Below, piece by piece: positions 1-7,999 of a stretch of 47,201 nt of DNA. This DNA comes from an uncultured Verrucomicrobiales bacterium (GTDB lineage Bacteria; Verrucomicrobiota; Verrucomicrobiia; Limisphaerales; JAYPXF01): contig CALBIE010000591.1 of NCBI GenBank assembly GCA_937893495.1, positions 1 through 47,201 on the forward strand, read 5' to 3'. Position 1 is the stretch's first letter. Each line of letters opens with the position of its first letter. Under the pieces are notes generated by a model. The model did not search any database and was not told the origin of the DNA. It saw only the letters and a list, made by a program, of their open reading frames with translations. The translations under genes and the position numbers were made by a program.

Positions 1-1
1 T

Positions 2-490
2 GAGATTTACGTTCGCGAGGCGCGGCGACTGGAGGGACGCCATACAATCACGCAGCGCGATCTCATGCCCTTGCCCGGGTCCGTCAGAACGTCGGCTTAC
101 GCGGATGCCATCGCGATTACGGATTGGTACATGGATTCACACGCGGTCACACGGGGCAGAGCCCGTGGAAGCCTCGACGAAGGCAAGATGATGCTTCACG
201 CCGAAACCTGGCCGGGACAGATCCCTTATCGCTGCCTGTTGCCGAAGGACCTCGATAACTTGCTGGTGCCTGTTTGCCTTTCCGCCACTCACGTCGCCTG
301 GGGGGCAATTCGTCTGGAGCCAACCTGGATGCAAACCGGTGAAGCCGCTGGCTTCGCCGCCGCGCTGGCCTTGAAACAGGGCATTACGGTGGGGCAACTC
401 GATCCGGACGTGTTGGTCCGGAAACTGAAGCAGAACCAATTCCTCCTCAATTTTTACGAGCAGGCTGAAGTGTTTCGTTCACTTCCGTAA
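2..490 (+). CDS. FAD-dependent oxidoreductase, C-terminal part (5' end outside window)
   Basis: The reading frame is open from base 2, so the listed ATG at 65 is internal and the gene begins before the window. The visible 162 residues start with a segment like IYVREARRLEG and continue through PYRCLLPKDLDNLLVPVCLSATHVAWGAIRLEP to GEAAGFAAALALKQG. This layout is typical of the C-terminal end of the FAD-dependent oxidoreductase family (PF12831 type) common in Planctomycetes and Verrucomicrobia. There the last GEAAG stretch closes the FAD-binding fold. The N-terminal dinucleotide-binding motif is not in view, so neither cofactor nor substrate can be confirmed. The gene ends 92 bp before the DUF4105 gene on the same strand. 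Confidence 0.8.
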   Translation, partial: EIYVREARRLEGRHTITQRDLMPLPGSVRTSAYADAIAITDWYMDSHAVTRGRARGSLDEGKMMLHAETWPGQIPYRCLLPKDLDNLLVPVCLSATHVAWGAIRLEPTWMQTGEAAGFAAALALKQGITVGQLDPDVLVRKLKQNQFLLNFYEQAEVFRSLP

Positions 491-582
491 CCGAGTTACG
501 TGAAAATGTGTCGAGGTGCTCCCGGTGAAGCGATTTCGAGATAGAGATTGTTGTTCGCTGCGCGGAATCGCCATAATCCGGC

Positions 583-1629
583 ATGCCTTCTGAAGATTCC
601 GCCACCGGAATATCCGTGTCGATGAGGCCAAGGTTCAGCCTGTTCAAGTGGCTGTTGCTCCTTCCTGTTCGTCTGTTGATTCTGGTCGCCTGGTTGTGGG
701 CGGCGGCGGGTTGTTACTACTTCCCCGGACTTCCGCAGAAGGTTCAGATTGTGCTCTGCGCGGCACTCGGCCTGAGCACCATCGTCATCTTCATTGTCTC
801 GCGCGGCTTCTTTCGTTTCGTGCTCTTCACGATCGGATTCGTCGCACTCGGTTTCGCGCTGGAAAGCGGAAAGGCTTCCAATGAGCACCAATGGAACCCC
901 ATGCATGCGCGCAGCCCATCGATCGTTTTTGACGGAAACATCGTCACGATTAAAAACTTTCGGAACTTCAACTATCGATCTGTCTCCGACTTTGCAGAGC
1001 AGTGGGAAGAGCGGACGATTGATTTGAACACCGTCGAGGGAGTTGATTACGTCATCCAACCTTTCGCGAAATGGCGCGGGCTCGCGCATACCTTTGTCAC
1101 CTTTCGCTTCACCGGCGGCACCAATCTAACCATCTCGGTCGAGGCGCGCCGGGAATTGGACGAGGAATATCATCCCGTGGCCGGCCTGTTTCATCACTTC
1201 GAACTTCTGTACCTGATCGGCAGCGAGAAAGACCTGATCGGTTCACGGGCAAGTATTCGCGAATATCCGATCTACTTGTTTCCGACTCGAGCCACTTCTG
1301 CGGAAGCACGAACGCTGCTCAAGGAAATGCTCGAACGTGCTCAGGCTCTCACAGTATCACCCGAGTATTACCAGACGGCGTTTAAGAATTGCACGACGAC
1401 CGTGATCGGCCATGTGAACCAGCAACGAACAAACAAGATTCGCTTTGACTGGAGGGTCTATTTACCGGGTTACGTTGATGAACTCGCATTTGAATTGGGA
1501 CTAATCGACTTCAACGGTTCGCTAAAGGAGGCTCGCCCGAAATGTCGCATTTATCGGACTGGCGGAAACGAACTGGCTGAAGCCGAATGGTCAAAAATGC
1601 TGCGTGAGCAGATAGGCCGGGTTGAGTGA
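583..1629 (+). CDS. DUF4105 / Lnb N-terminal-domain-like membrane protein
   Basis: The 348-residue product has three hydrophobic stretches in its first 100 residues (about 20-45, 50-72 and 78-96), then a soluble domain. That domain contains LAHTFVTFRF (His169) and FKNCTTTVIGHVN (Cys270). The NCTT context and the His/Cys pair match the DUF4105 family (PF13387, Lnb N-terminal periplasmic domain), related to NlpC/P60-like thiol enzymes. Lnb in other bacteria transfers an acyl chain within lipoproteins. Whether this homologue does that is inference. ATG 583 is the longest start. An in-frame ATG at 622 would fit the membrane segment equally well, and neither has a clear ribosome site. The gene converges on the prepilin peptidase gene. 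Confidence 0.7.
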   Translation: MPSEDSATGISVSMRPRFSLFKWLLLLPVRLLILVAWLWAAAGCYYFPGLPQKVQIVLCAALGLSTIVIFIVSRGFFRFVLFTIGFVALGFALESGKASNEHQWNPMHARSPSIVFDGNIVTIKNFRNFNYRSVSDFAEQWEERTIDLNTVEGVDYVIQPFAKWRGLAHTFVTFRFTGGTNLTISVEARRELDEEYHPVAGLFHHFELLYLIGSEKDLIGSRASIREYPIYLFPTRATSAEARTLLKEMLERAQALTVSPEYYQTAFKNCTTTVIGHVNQQRTNKIRFDWRVYLPGYVDELAFELGLIDFNGSLKEARPKCRIYRTGGNELAEAEWSKMLREQIGRVE

Positions 1630-1736
1630 TCATGGCATTGCCCGATGGGGGGTGGATCCACCTTTGATTGAAGTTCATCCGCGCCGCGCCTGGGCGTGGA
1701 GCGCCGGGATCCGACAGATCGCTCTCACCGAATCCG

Positions 1737-2834
1737 CTACTTCGGCAATACCAGCCCAAGGACGTCTTCGCGCGCGAACATCCACACAATGGCCGCGAGT
1801 GCAATGTAGGGACCATAGGGCAGGCGACTGGACCATTCGCGTTTCCCCAGCACGATCAGTGTGACGCCGATGATGGAACCAATGACCGCGCTCAGCATCA
1901 GGCTGAAGAGCACGGCGTTCCAGCCGAGGAATGCGCCGATCGCGGCCATGAACTTCACATCGCCCAACCCCATGGCCTCGCGCGGGAGAATCATTTCGCT
2001 GGTGCGCGCCTCCATGAAATGCACTGACTCGGGATCGAAAACCTGGTCCGCGATTTTCAATCGTCTCGGGCTGAGTTCCACGTCCACGTCCCAGAAGCAG
2101 CGATCCACTGTCTCCAGCCGGTCGGCCCGGAACCGAATGGTGTCGGAATTGCGATAGAACACCTCCCCGTATGACCGGACTTCATCCGGGAGAAACAAAT
2201 CCGTCTCCGAAAACACGACGCGAGAACCGGACTCCAGTTCGAGTTGCTCGCGTCCAAACATCAGTTTGCCCAGGCGAAGAATCGCATACACCAGTCCTCC
2301 GCCAACCACGATTCCGTAAAAACTCTGCTCCATTCCCGTTGCGGCCTTCTCCACTCCGTGCAAAGCCGGCACCAGTGCCGAGGCGATAAAACCGGCGGCA
2401 ATTCCGCCGAGAGTGATCTCGTCCGGAATGATGAAATGTTCGAAATCAATAAACGTCGCCACAATCAATCCGCCAAAGAGGATTGAGTAAGCGATTGCGA
2501 TCCCGACTGAGATATCGCCAAAGGCCAACCAGCACGACATGAATGCCACGCCGGTCAGCAGCTCGACCAGAAAGTAGCGGGCTGAGATGGCCGCATTGCA
2601 GTTCGCGCATTTGCCGCCGAGCCAGAGCCACGTGAATATCGGGATATTAAGAACGGCGGGGATGGAATATTTGCACTCCGGGCAATGTGATCTTGGTTTC
2701 ACGATGCTCATTTCACGCGGCATGCGGTGAATGCACACGTTCAGGAAGCTTCCGGCGATGGCGCCATAGACGAAAAATACCACCGTCCAGAATTGAAACG
2801 GCATCTGCGTGTAGGGACTCACCTCAGTTTCCAT
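1737..2834 (-). CDS. Prepilin peptidase (type IV leader peptidase) with a large loop insertion
   Basis: This is an integral membrane aspartic protease that cleaves type IV prepilin/pseudopilin leaders and usually N-methylates the new end. The track ORF starts at 2975, but that extension lies inside aroE. ATG 2834, preceded by GGAAAG about 6 nt away, gives a 365-residue protein with normal N-terminal GSFLNVCIHR. The zinc-type cysteine pairs are C51-x-x-C54 and C76-x-x-C79. The catalytic aspartates fit D130 (ATFIDFEHFIIPDE) and D292 (GLGDVKFM). About 100 hydrophilic residues (roughly 185-285) sit between the two catalytic segments, where E. coli-type enzymes have a short loop. The gene overlaps the end of aroE by 11 bp, so the two are probably co-transcribed. 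No pilin gene is in the window. Confidence 0.93.
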   Translation of the reverse strand: METEVSPYTQMPFQFWTVVFFVYGAIAGSFLNVCIHRMPREMSIVKPRSHCPECKYSIPAVLNIPIFTWLWLGGKCANCNAAISARYFLVELLTGVAFMSCWLAFGDISVGIAIAYSILFGGLIVATFIDFEHFIIPDEITLGGIAAGFIASALVPALHGVEKAATGMEQSFYGIVVGGGLVYAILRLGKLMFGREQLELESGSRVVFSETDLFLPDEVRSYGEVFYRNSDTIRFRADRLETVDRCFWDVDVELSPRRLKIADQVFDPESVHFMEARTSEMILPREAMGLGDVKFMAAIGAFLGWNAVLFSLMLSAVIGSIIGVTLIVLGKREWSSRLPYGPYIALAAIVWMFAREDVLGLVLPK

Positions 2835-3750
2835 AAACTTCTTTCCGTAATGCCGCTCGCATGACTTCAACCGGCGCGATTCGCCCGGTCCAGATTTCCA
2901 GCGCCGCCGTGCCCTGATACAACAACATTCCCAGACCGTTGGCAGTTTGCGCGCCCGCTTCCCGCGCCCGGGCAAGGAATGGTGTTTCCGCCGGACGATA
3001 AATCATGTCGTAAACTTTCGGGGCGCCGTTGACGGAAAATCGCGATTCGTCGAGCGGTGATGCATCGCCATCTTTCAAGCCCAGCGACGTGGCGTTCAAC
3101 AGGATGTCCGCCTTTTGATCATCCGGATAGCCCGCCGTGGCGTTGACATCCGGATACGTTTCCCTGATTTCATTCTGCACCGCGACGGCTTTGCTTTCCG
3201 TACGGTTCACCAGCCGGATCGATTTCACACCCTCGGCAGCCAACCGTAAAGCAGCCACCCGTCCCGCGCCACCCGCACCCAGCAGAACCACAGTTGCTCC
3301 TTTCAATTCTGCTCCCAAATCCTCGCAGAGCGAACGAACGATTGCATCCGCATCGGTGTTGAAGCCCTTCGTTCGAATATCGCCTTCGTAATCGACCGGC
3401 AATTCTCCCAGCGAGACCCATTCACCTGCATCATCTTGCCCCTCAAAACGAATCGTGTTCACCGCTCCCCAGGTGCGGGCGCTCTCATCCAGTTCATCCA
3501 CCAGTTCATACGCCAGCAACTTGTGCGGCACGGTCAGGTTGAGGCCGATGTATTTCATCGCCTGCGCGCCGCGAATCGCCTCCGCCAGATCATCCGGATG
3601 AACGTCAAAAGCCAGGTAACGCCAGTTCAGTTCAAGCGCGACAATCCCGGCATTCTGCAGTGCCGGCGACGCCGAGTGCTTTACGGGATGTCCATATACG
3701 GCGCAAATGCGCGTCGTCGCGGAAATCGAGTTGGCAGGGCTACCGGGCAC
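2824..3750 (-). CDS. aroE: Shikimate dehydrogenase
   Basis: This enzyme reduces 3-dehydroshikimate to shikimate with NADPH in the cytoplasmic aromatic amino acid pathway. The 308-residue sequence shows the substrate-domain motifs GHPVKHSASPALQNAG and NLTVPHK (catalytic Lys). It also has the nucleotide-binding loop GAGGAGRVAALRLA, NATSLGLKDGD, and the C-terminal YDMIYRPAETPFL ... NGLGMLLYQG. Length is slightly above the usual 270-290 because of a short N-terminal extension and an EG-QDDAGEW insertion near residue 105. ATG 3750 is the track start and lies about 16 codons before the first conserved motif. It is translationally adjacent to the prepilin peptidase gene and divergent from the PHP-family gene at 3878. 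Confidence 0.95.
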   Translation of the reverse strand: MPGSPANSISATTRICAVYGHPVKHSASPALQNAGIVALELNWRYLAFDVHPDDLAEAIRGAQAMKYIGLNLTVPHKLLAYELVDELDESARTWGAVNTIRFEGQDDAGEWVSLGELPVDYEGDIRTKGFNTDADAIVRSLCEDLGAELKGATVVLLGAGGAGRVAALRLAAEGVKSIRLVNRTESKAVAVQNEIRETYPDVNATAGYPDDQKADILLNATSLGLKDGDASPLDESRFSVNGAPKVYDMIYRPAETPFLARAREAGAQTANGLGMLLYQGTAALEIWTGRIAPVEVMRAALRKEVYGN

Positions 3751-3877
3751 GCGCGGAAGTTAAAGGCAGCCGGAACTCCGTTCAAAGGTTTTGTTTTGAT
3801 CACTCGTCGCCGCCGATTCAGGTAGCGTGTGATTTCAATTTCTTGACGTGGCCATGGAGTAAGTGCTTAAAGGCACG

Positions 3878-6349
3878 ATGAAATCCCGCCTTACTGGCGT
3901 CTTTGTCGCCGTAGCGTTTCTCGGAACATTACTACCTGTTGAGGCGGCGGTTGTACCGATCGCTGGCAAAGCTTCATGGGCAACCGGTGTGGTCGAACCA
4001 CGTATTTCGCCGGACGGGCAATCCGTTGCGGGATCGTATCAGGGCTCGATCGCCGTAGTGTCGCTGAAGACCGGTGCCATGCGAATCCTGACACACGGGG
4101 AAGGATGGGATGTTTCCCCCGTATGGTCGCCTGATGGCAAACGCATTGCCTATATCAAGTCGCCAAACCATTCCGCCGGACGTCTGGCGATCCTTAACAC
4201 CGTCGATGGTTCTGAGGTGAAGTTGCCAGTTGCTGTTGGAACTCGAAGTCCCATCTGGTTTCACCCGGACGGTATGCGACTGCTTGGAAAACTGGCGACC
4301 CGCGGCCCCGCGGTCCGAATTTCATGGCTGGATCTCAAGACCGGCGAGGTTGAGGTTGTTAAAGGCATCGAGGACAGTTCGGGAACGCGACGGGCCACAT
4401 TCGCGCTCTCTTCGGATGGAAACTCGATATATTTCACTTCGCAATATGATCAGTCCGGCGAGCAAGGCGGCAACAATGGTCCGCAGGCCGATGTGTTTCG
4501 TATTTCGGCCGGCGGTGGTATTGCCGAGAAGCTCTTCCAATGGCCCGCCCGTATCTACAACTGCGCTGCGGCGGACAACGGGGCCGGCCTTTACATCGCG
4601 ACCGACCTTGGCACCACACACAACGACATCTGGTTTGTCCCATTTGATAAACCCAACGCGAACGCGAAAAAAATCTCCTTCGGTCAGGCCGACGAAGATT
4701 GGCCGTCGGTCTCCGTGAACGGTGACAAGATAGTCTTCACCGATAATCGCGATGGCGCGACCGGACTCGTCGTGGCGAATCCGAGAGAAAACCAGGAGGA
4801 GCGAGTCATGGTGCGTTCGATTGATTACGGGTCGGCCATCGGCAACATGCGCCTCAAGCTGGATGACCCACGCACCAGTGAGCCCTATGCCGCCCGGGTG
4901 TCCATCAAACGCAAGGACGGCAAATACTTCGCGCCGCCCGGCGCCATGTATCACATCACGGCCGGGCTCGGCTACTTCATCTCGCGCGGCGATGTCGCAA
5001 TGAGGATCCCCGTTGGCGTGTACGAAATTCGCGTCTTTCGTGGCACGGAATGGATTCCCGATCTGACGGAGGCAACCATCACAGCCAACGGCGGGCTGAC
5101 TGAACAGGTGTTTCATCCGGCCAACACCCGCTGGGTCCACATGGCAAACCGAGGCTGGTATTCCGGCGAGAATCACATCCACGCCAACTACGGTTACGGC
5201 CAGTGGTACAACACCCCGCAATCCATTCGTGACTGGGTGGAGGCCGAGGATTTGAACGTGGCGAACCTTGTCATTGGCAACTCGGACGGCGACTCGGTCT
5301 TTGACCGTTCATTCTTCCGCGGCGGCCCCGACCCGTTGTCCGATGCGGACACCATTCTCTGGTGGAACGAGGAGTTCCGCTCGACAAGTTGGGGTCACAT
5401 GACGCTGTTTCACCTGAAGCAACTCGTGGAACCCATCTTCACCGGCTTCAAAAACACGACCAACCCGCGCGACATTCCCGCCAACTACGAGATCCTGCGC
5501 CGCACGCGAATGCAGAATGGCGCGGCTGGCTACACTCATCCGACGAATAATCGCGAGGACTTTTATGACCAACCCTACTCGGCCAAGGGACTTCCGGTGG
5601 ATGTTGCGCTCGGTCTCGTCGATTGCGCGGACTTCATGGGCGTCGTTTATGAGAATGCGATTCCATACTGGTATGAACTGCTCAACGCCGGATTCCGCCT
5701 GCCCGCCTCGGCCGGCACCGATTGCTTTCTCAACCGCGCCAACTGCCTGCCGCCCGGCTGGGGCCGCGTCTATGTTCATCTGCCAGACGGACTGGACTAC
5801 GCGAAATGGGTCGAGGGCGTGAAGGCCGGCCGCTCGTTTGTGAGCAACGGCCCGGTGTTGGAATTCAGCGCGAACGCCGCTGCCATCGGCGACACCATCC
5901 GGCTCAAGCAGCCCGGCAAGGTCCGCGTCCGTGGCAAGGTCGAATCACAATTTCCGCTGGAGACACTGGAAGTCGTTCACAACGGAAAAGTCATCGCCAC
6001 CGTGAAACCCGGCCATGGACGCGCTACAACGATTGACCAGGATGTGGCCGTGACCGAAAGCGGCTGGCTGGCCGTGCGCGCCAGCGGCAAACCCGTGCGG
6101 TATTGGCCCGGTCGCTCACAAGGTGCGCATACGAATCCCATTTATTTGCAGGTCGCCGCCCAGCCGCAGAACACCAAAAAGAGCGCGGAGTATTTCCTCA
6201 AATGGATTGATCGGCTCGAAGCGCAGTTGAGGGAACGTGATCGTATTCCACCAAGCGAATGGGAAGACGTGAAGAAGCATCTGGATTTGGCGAGAGAAGT
6301 GTATCAAGGCAAGGTTTCAGCGGCGGCAAGATCCAGACTCGTCAGATGA
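3878..6349 (+). CDS. Secreted TolB-like propeller + CehA/McbA-type PHP metallohydrolase
   Basis: The 823-residue product starts with a Sec-type signal peptide (MKSRLTGVFVAVAFLGTLLPVEAA). For this reason ATG 3878 is preferred over the GTG at 3863. Residues about 30-300 carry TolB/WD40-like blades with repeated xSPDG strings (RISPDGQS, WSPDGKR, FHPDGMR, SSDGNS). After a beta-rich linker comes a PHP-like domain with ENHIHANYG (His433, His435), GYTHPT and ASAGTDCFLNR. These are metal-ligand motifs of the CehA_McbA family, named after carbamate and microcin-type hydrolases. The C-terminal 150 residues resemble a beta-sandwich followed by a helical tail. The substrate is unknown. The gene stands alone, divergent from aroE. 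Confidence 0.85.
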   Translation: MKSRLTGVFVAVAFLGTLLPVEAAVVPIAGKASWATGVVEPRISPDGQSVAGSYQGSIAVVSLKTGAMRILTHGEGWDVSPVWSPDGKRIAYIKSPNHSAGRLAILNTVDGSEVKLPVAVGTRSPIWFHPDGMRLLGKLATRGPAVRISWLDLKTGEVEVVKGIEDSSGTRRATFALSSDGNSIYFTSQYDQSGEQGGNNGPQADVFRISAGGGIAEKLFQWPARIYNCAAADNGAGLYIATDLGTTHNDIWFVPFDKPNANAKKISFGQADEDWPSVSVNGDKIVFTDNRDGATGLVVANPRENQEERVMVRSIDYGSAIGNMRLKLDDPRTSEPYAARVSIKRKDGKYFAPPGAMYHITAGLGYFISRGDVAMRIPVGVYEIRVFRGTEWIPDLTEATITANGGLTEQVFHPANTRWVHMANRGWYSGENHIHANYGYGQWYNTPQSIRDWVEAEDLNVANLVIGNSDGDSVFDRSFFRGGPDPLSDADTILWWNEEFRSTSWGHMTLFHLKQLVEPIFTGFKNTTNPRDIPANYEILRRTRMQNGAAGYTHPTNNREDFYDQPYSAKGLPVDVALGLVDCADFMGVVYENAIPYWYELLNAGFRLPASAGTDCFLNRANCLPPGWGRVYVHLPDGLDYAKWVEGVKAGRSFVSNGPVLEFSANAAAIGDTIRLKQPGKVRVRGKVESQFPLETLEVVHNGKVIATVKPGHGRATTIDQDVAVTESGWLAVRASGKPVRYWPGRSQGAHTNPIYLQVAAQPQNTKKSAEYFLKWIDRLEAQLRERDRIPPSEWEDVKKHLDLAREVYQGKVSAAARSRLVR

Positions 6350-6380
6350 CACTCCGAAACTCGGGGCAGAGGCACGAACG

Positions 6381-7111
6381 CTACGATTGGTCTGGCCATT
6401 GGCTGTCGGCAAAGCGAATCAGTTTATTCAGTCCGGAATCCTTCAATCTCTGGATTGGCACCAGGTCTTCCAAACGACAGGCCAGTTGCTTCAGAGCCTC
6501 TCTGACGCATCGGTCGAAGCGGAGATTTCGCAACAACTTGATTTCGTTGATGATGTCACGTTGACGGAGGAACTCCTTCCGGCCCTCGTCGATCAGGAAT
6601 TCGAGATAAGCGGGCAGGATTGAAACCAGAATTCGAAGATGTTTTTAATCCTGTCGGCCGGCCTGATTCAAGTTGATGAGATTGTGACATTTTCCCTTGA
6701 ACAGGAAGATTGGATCCATCACACGACACCGGTTGATTTCCAGACATCTCGCGCGAACCTTGCCGAGTTGGCTCACACCGATTCCCATTACGGAACCGAA
6801 AAGGTCCAGCGTCCTGGATGGGGTGCCACTGGTTTTGAAAACACCAACCTGCACATCCTCCGGCGACGTGGCGCGATGTAATCGTCCCGCAATCACCTTG
6901 TCGATGTTATCCAGGGTAGTCTTTGATACCCACAGGCACAATCCTTTGACGTGAACGGTAAAAACCGGTCGAGGCCGGAAACTCGGCCATGAAAAAACTC
7001 AGCCCACAAATTGACCGCCTGTCCGCCTTCAAGAAAATAGGGAAGGCCGGCTTCAGTCAGAGCCTGAAAACACTCCACATAATCCGCGGGAGACGTTGGT
7101 TGGGATTTCAC
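6381..7111 (-). pseudogene. Decayed nucleotidyltransferase-like protein gene (one frameshift, one in-frame stop)
   Basis: From GTG 7111 the frame reads ADYVECFQALTEAGLPYFLEGGQAVNLWAEFF ... LPFTSKDC, the N-terminal pattern of a nucleotidyltransferase-fold family (GGQAVN). The frame then breaks near 6932-6942. One missing base would restore SKDC-LWVSKTTLD and continue in the 6645-6941 frame through NRCRVMDPIFLFKGKCHNLINLNQAGRQD. A TAA at 6643-6645 then replaces what is probably a Glu codon. After it the same frame continues KHLRILVSILPAYLEFL to a TAG at 6381-6383. Together the pieces give about 243 residues, the expected size of the family. The GTG start overlaps the stop of a 62-codon ORF (GTGA). 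The two lesions argue for a dead gene. Confidence 0.75.
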
Positions 7112-7296
7112 CGGCCGACAGCCCGCCGCAAATTGCTGATCTTGGCTCCCTTGAAAAAGCCACCGCTAAAAACGGAATTCTCCCGTTGAATTCGACGGCC
7201 ATCGACGCCGCGCTCAATACGCAAGTCATCGGCCCGGCGCGAACGCCGCTTTTCCATCGCCCGCCCGGCCACCCAATTGTCTTTTGCTTCAGGCAT
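7108..7296 (-). CDS. Small basic ORF coupled to the nucleotidyltransferase-like pseudogene
   Basis: This 62-codon ORF ends in TGA overlapping the GTG start of the downstream pseudogene by four bases, the arrangement expected for translational coupling. The peptide is strongly basic (MEKRRSRRADDLRIERG). I recognise no domain. The true start may be the internal ATG giving MEKRRSRR. It may itself be a remnant of a partner gene. Confidence is low because its neighbours on both sides are broken. Confidence 0.25.
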   Translation of the reverse strand: MPEAKDNWVAGRAMEKRRSRRADDLRIERGVDGRRIQRENSVFSGGFFKGAKISNLRRAVGR

Positions 7297-7390
7297 TGCA
7301 GGTAAATCTAGCGCCTTGGATGGTGCCCGTCAATCCGGCAAGCCCGGCGCGGGACTGCACCAGCACGTTGGTGTCGATCACCACTCTCAT
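7289..7390 (-). pseudogene. PIN-domain toxin stub (5' fragment)
   Basis: ATG 7390 opens with MRVVIDTNVLV, the first strand and first catalytic Asp of PIN-domain ribonuclease toxins (VapC-like, COG1569-like). The frame diverges after about 12-25 residues and stops at 33 codons. The remaining 100 or so residues of a PIN domain are absent. It starts 2 bp after the stop of an antitoxin-like ORF, the usual antitoxin-then-toxin order. The call rests on one short but characteristic motif. Confidence 0.55.
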
Positions 7391-7392
7391 GC

Positions 7393-7554
7393 TCAACGAA
7401 AGGGATGCCTGGTGCGGTGCGCTTGAATGGCCGCGTCGATTTGTTCTGAATCCAGCTTCCCCGCGAGTCTATCCGCATTCGCCTCCTCGGCCATCTCGGC
7501 GAAAAGACTGCGCCGTTCGAACTCCCTCAGCAACTCATGCACCGCAGTCAACAC
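7393..7554 (-). CDS. Possible antitoxin partner of the PIN stub (may be decayed)
   Basis: This ORF is too short for the ORF track. From GTG 7554 it encodes about 53 residues: VLTAVHELLREFERRSLFAEMAEEANADRLAGKLDSEQIDAAIQAHRTRHPFR, given here as one run of short motifs such as HELLREF and DSEQIDAAIQAHR. The sequence is helical and charged and stops 2 bp before the ATG of the PIN stub. Composition and position suit an antitoxin that wraps its toxin. No DNA-binding domain is clear, and the 5' end runs into an imperfect duplication (GATTCTGTTCTCCGATTCTGT) near 7550-7575, so the start may be damaged. Confidence 0.35.
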   Translation of the reverse strand: MLTAVHELLREFERRSLFAEMAEEANADRLAGKLDSEQIDAAIQAHRTRHPFR

Positions 7555-7581
7555 AGAATCGGAGAACAGAATCCGATGACA

Positions 7582-7950
7582 TTAATATTTCCATTTCAGG
7601 CTCCAACCATAGTTGTGGCAAATCATGGCGAAAGAGATTACTGCAATCAAAATCCATGCGACCGGATGAAATCCCGCGGCCAGGTAATACACAAACGGAA
7701 AACTTGATTTTTCAATCCAACTCGGATGGACAAACATCGGATCCAACCCACGGCCCCATCTCGGCAACTGATAGCAAAGAGGAGCAATTGCAACCATTGA
7801 CACGAGCCAAAGAAGAAAATTGATCAAGATCTTCGGTGGTTGAGGGTCTGCTTCATCTTCCTTCATCAGTTCCAAAGTCCAGCGTTCGAAAATATCCCTG
7901 TGCACCGCTAAAGGCAACAAGTCAATATTCAGATAGCCCCCGCTTTCCAA
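7582..7950 (-). CDS. Small hypothetical membrane protein (TTG start)
   Basis: The 122-residue product has two hydrophobic segments (about 43-64, ILINFLLWLVSMVAIAPLCY, and 83-113). They follow a charged N-terminal stretch that includes a KEDEADPQ linker. The TTG at 7950 is preceded by AAGGA at an 8-nt spacing, a convincing ribosome site, and a stop lies upstream in frame. No family is recognised. Its stop is followed in the same frame by the antitoxin-like reading frame. It diverges from the yfhO-like operon, with only 49 bp between the two start codons, so any promoters overlap in that gap. Confidence 0.5.
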   Translation of the reverse strand: MESGGYLNIDLLPLAVHRDIFERWTLELMKEDEADPQPPKILINFLLWLVSMVAIAPLCYQLPRWGRGLDPMFVHPSWIEKSSFPFVYYLAAGFHPVAWILIAVISFAMICHNYGWSLKWKY

Positions 7951-7999
7951 TTTCTTTTTCCTTTGGATTCACGGAGGGCCTTTGAGACATTGACCGCCC

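Noticed and set aside
496-1089. 197-codon minus-strand ORF
   Set aside because: It is antisense to the DUF4105 gene and full of charged, low-complexity sequence typical of shadow frames.
1649-1668. GGTGGATCCACC followed by TTTG after the DUF4105 gene, a possible terminator
   Set aside because: The palindrome leaves only a four-base loop and four-bp stem, and the T-run is too short.
4322-5221. 299-codon minus-strand ORF
   Set aside because: Shadow of the propeller-PHP gene, with no domain of its own.
7284-7823. 179-codon plus-strand ORF
   Set aside because: It runs antisense to the toxin-antitoxin remnants and the small membrane gene. Composition is that of a shadow frame.
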